From contig NZ_CP034433.1 in assembly GCF_003952345.1 (NCBI RefSeq), forward strand, positions 558,001 to 622,000: a DNA stretch of 64,000 bases, given 5' to 3'. This DNA is from Iodobacter ciconiae (GTDB taxonomy: Bacteria; Pseudomonadota; Gammaproteobacteria; Burkholderiales; Chitinibacteraceae). The notes below the pieces were generated by a model, which had not been told where the DNA came from, did no database searches, and was given only the letters and a program-made list of their open reading frames with translations. Shown piece by piece: positions 63,122 through 64,000 of this stretch (position 1 is the first letter of the stretch; every line of letters begins with the position of its first letter). Position numbers and translations under genes: made by a program.

Positions 63122-64000
63122 TTATTCAGCTTGCTCGCCGCTGGAAATGCCTAGTTTTTCCATACGATTGCTGAGTGTTTGGTAGTTGCTAATGTTTAAG
63201 TATTCAGCGGCTTGTTTCTTTTTACCGGCAGACTTTTTGATGGCCCGCTGCAGGTAATGGCGCTCGACTTGGTCTAAAAGTGCTTGCAGATCAAAGCCTT
63301 TGTGTAGCGGCTGATCAAGAATCTGATTTGTGCTCGCAGGCATTTGCAGCAGGTTGCGGCTGATATCGGCAGCCGTTATTTCTGCTTGCCGTGACCAGAT
63401 CGCCGCGCGCAATAGGGTGTGGTAAAGCTCGCGCACATTGCCCGGCCATGAATGGCTTAGCAGAATATTTTTTGCGCCAACAGAAATTATTTTATTTTGC
63501 CACTCAGGCAAATCGCGGCTGTCGTTGTTAATTCGGGCAAGGCTGTGCTCAATCAATAGTTCTATATCTTCAGAACGATCGCGCAGCGGTGGTAAATGGA
63601 TAATGCCTACTGCCAAGCGATGAAACAGGTCTTCACGGAAGCGCCCGGCGGCCACCTCCGCCATCAAATCCCGATGCGTGGCGGCGATGATGCGCACATC
63701 CACTTTGATTGGATTCGTTTCGCCAACAGGCGTGATTTGGCCTTCTTGCAAAGCGCGTAATAAACGCACTTGGGCATCAAGGGGTAAATCACCGATTTCG
63801 TCTAAAAATAGCGTGCCACCATCCGCCTCACGAAAATGGCCTTTACGTGCAGAATCTGCCCCCGTAAACGCGCCTTTTTTGTGGCCAAATAATTCTGAAT
63901 TAACCAATTCTTTAGGAATGGCACCACAATTCACGGCAATAAAAGCCTGCGCTTTGCGGCGGCTGGCTTCATGAATTGCGGTCGCAAACAGCTCTTTACC
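63122..64000 (-). CDS. Sigma-54-dependent transcriptional activator (partial)
   Basis: The frame is open to the window edge, so the N-terminal sensing part is missing. Visible (about 293 residues): the AAA+ domain starting with the end of Walker A ([20 protein letters not shown]), the sigma-54 contact loop [21 protein letters not shown], Walker [26 protein letters not shown], the arginine-finger region [26 protein letters not shown] and [17 protein letters not shown] Fis-type helix-turn-helix closes it ([33 protein letters not shown]). Its stop lies just upstream of the hsdM promoter. It probably controls the RM operon. Confidence 0.93.
   Translation of the reverse strand, partial: GKELFATAIHEASRRKAQAFIAVNCGAIPKELVNSELFGHKKGAFTGADSARKGHFREADGGTLFLDEIGDLPLDAQVRLLRALQEGQITPVGETNPIKVDVRIIAATHRDLMAEVAAGRFREDLFHRLAVGIIHLPPLRDRSEDIELLIEHSLARINNDSRDLPEWQNKIISVGAKNILLSHSWPGNVRELYHTLLRAAIWSRQAEITAADISRNLLQMPASTNQILDQPLHKGFDLQALLDQVERHYLQRAIKKSAGKKKQAAEYLNISNYQTLSNRMEKLGISSGEQAE

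Overview
The window looks like chromosome of a betaproteobacterium, most likely of the order Neisseriales (an Iodobacter/Chitinibacter-like lineage). This rests on a complete nuoC-N operon ending in a DUF2818 gene and on the order tRNA-Val, thrS, infC, rpmI, rplT, pheS, pheT, ihfA, merR, tRNA-Pro. The taxon is inferred from protein similarity and gene order, not from a marker search.

Layout. (1) 1-13546: the respiratory complex I operon (end of nuoC to nuoN, then a DUF2818 gene), all on the + strand; a long imperfect palindrome sits between nuoI and nuoJ. (2) 13771-21796: the translation/IHF block. It holds a tRNA-Val with an unusual C33, a candidate Thr-rich leader peptide and terminator ahead of thrS, infC probably starting at ATA, and a possible L20-responsive leader before rpmI. 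A terminator hairpin follows tRNA-Pro. (3) 21797-23760: a decayed junction with a gene remnant and a dead IS3-family copy. (4) 23761-52042: about 28 kb of tightly coupled + strand genes forming one envelope/secretion locus. It encodes a giant secreted NIDO/FN3/PKD protein, a Sec-signal Rhs protein ending in a Hint and an HNH nuclease domain, a DUF4265 putative immunity protein, and a membrane-anchored CPHC thioredoxin-fold protein. A second large secreted repeat protein follows, then a type II secretion-like machine (GspG, F, E, L/M/C-like, and a TPR-secretin-cohesin lipoprotein), three more pseudopilins, a degenerate rhodanese and a transglutaminase-like protein. Both giant genes are broken by a one-base shift, and in each case one extra G in a 6-7 G tract restores the frame. 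(5) 52043-55640: an IS3-family element carrying a nested IS5-family element, then remnants of DUF1016 genes and a REP-like palindrome. (6) 55640-64000, - strand: a sigma-54-type activator (cut by the window edge), a good -24/-12 promoter match, then hsdM, hsdS, hsdR and an unrecognised 301-residue gene.

How the genes may work together. The strongest candidate for an undescribed system is region 4. ATGA-type stop/start overlaps link toxin, immunity and redox genes, and link the big surface protein to the pseudopilin. This suggests that a Sec-exported Rhs polymorphic toxin and large adhesin-like proteins are made together with a dedicated pseudopilus/secretin exporter rather than a type VI system. 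No prepilin peptidase gene is present, so one must be borrowed from elsewhere. The second candidate is the type I restriction-modification operon, apparently under sigma-54 control by an adjacent enhancer-binding protein.
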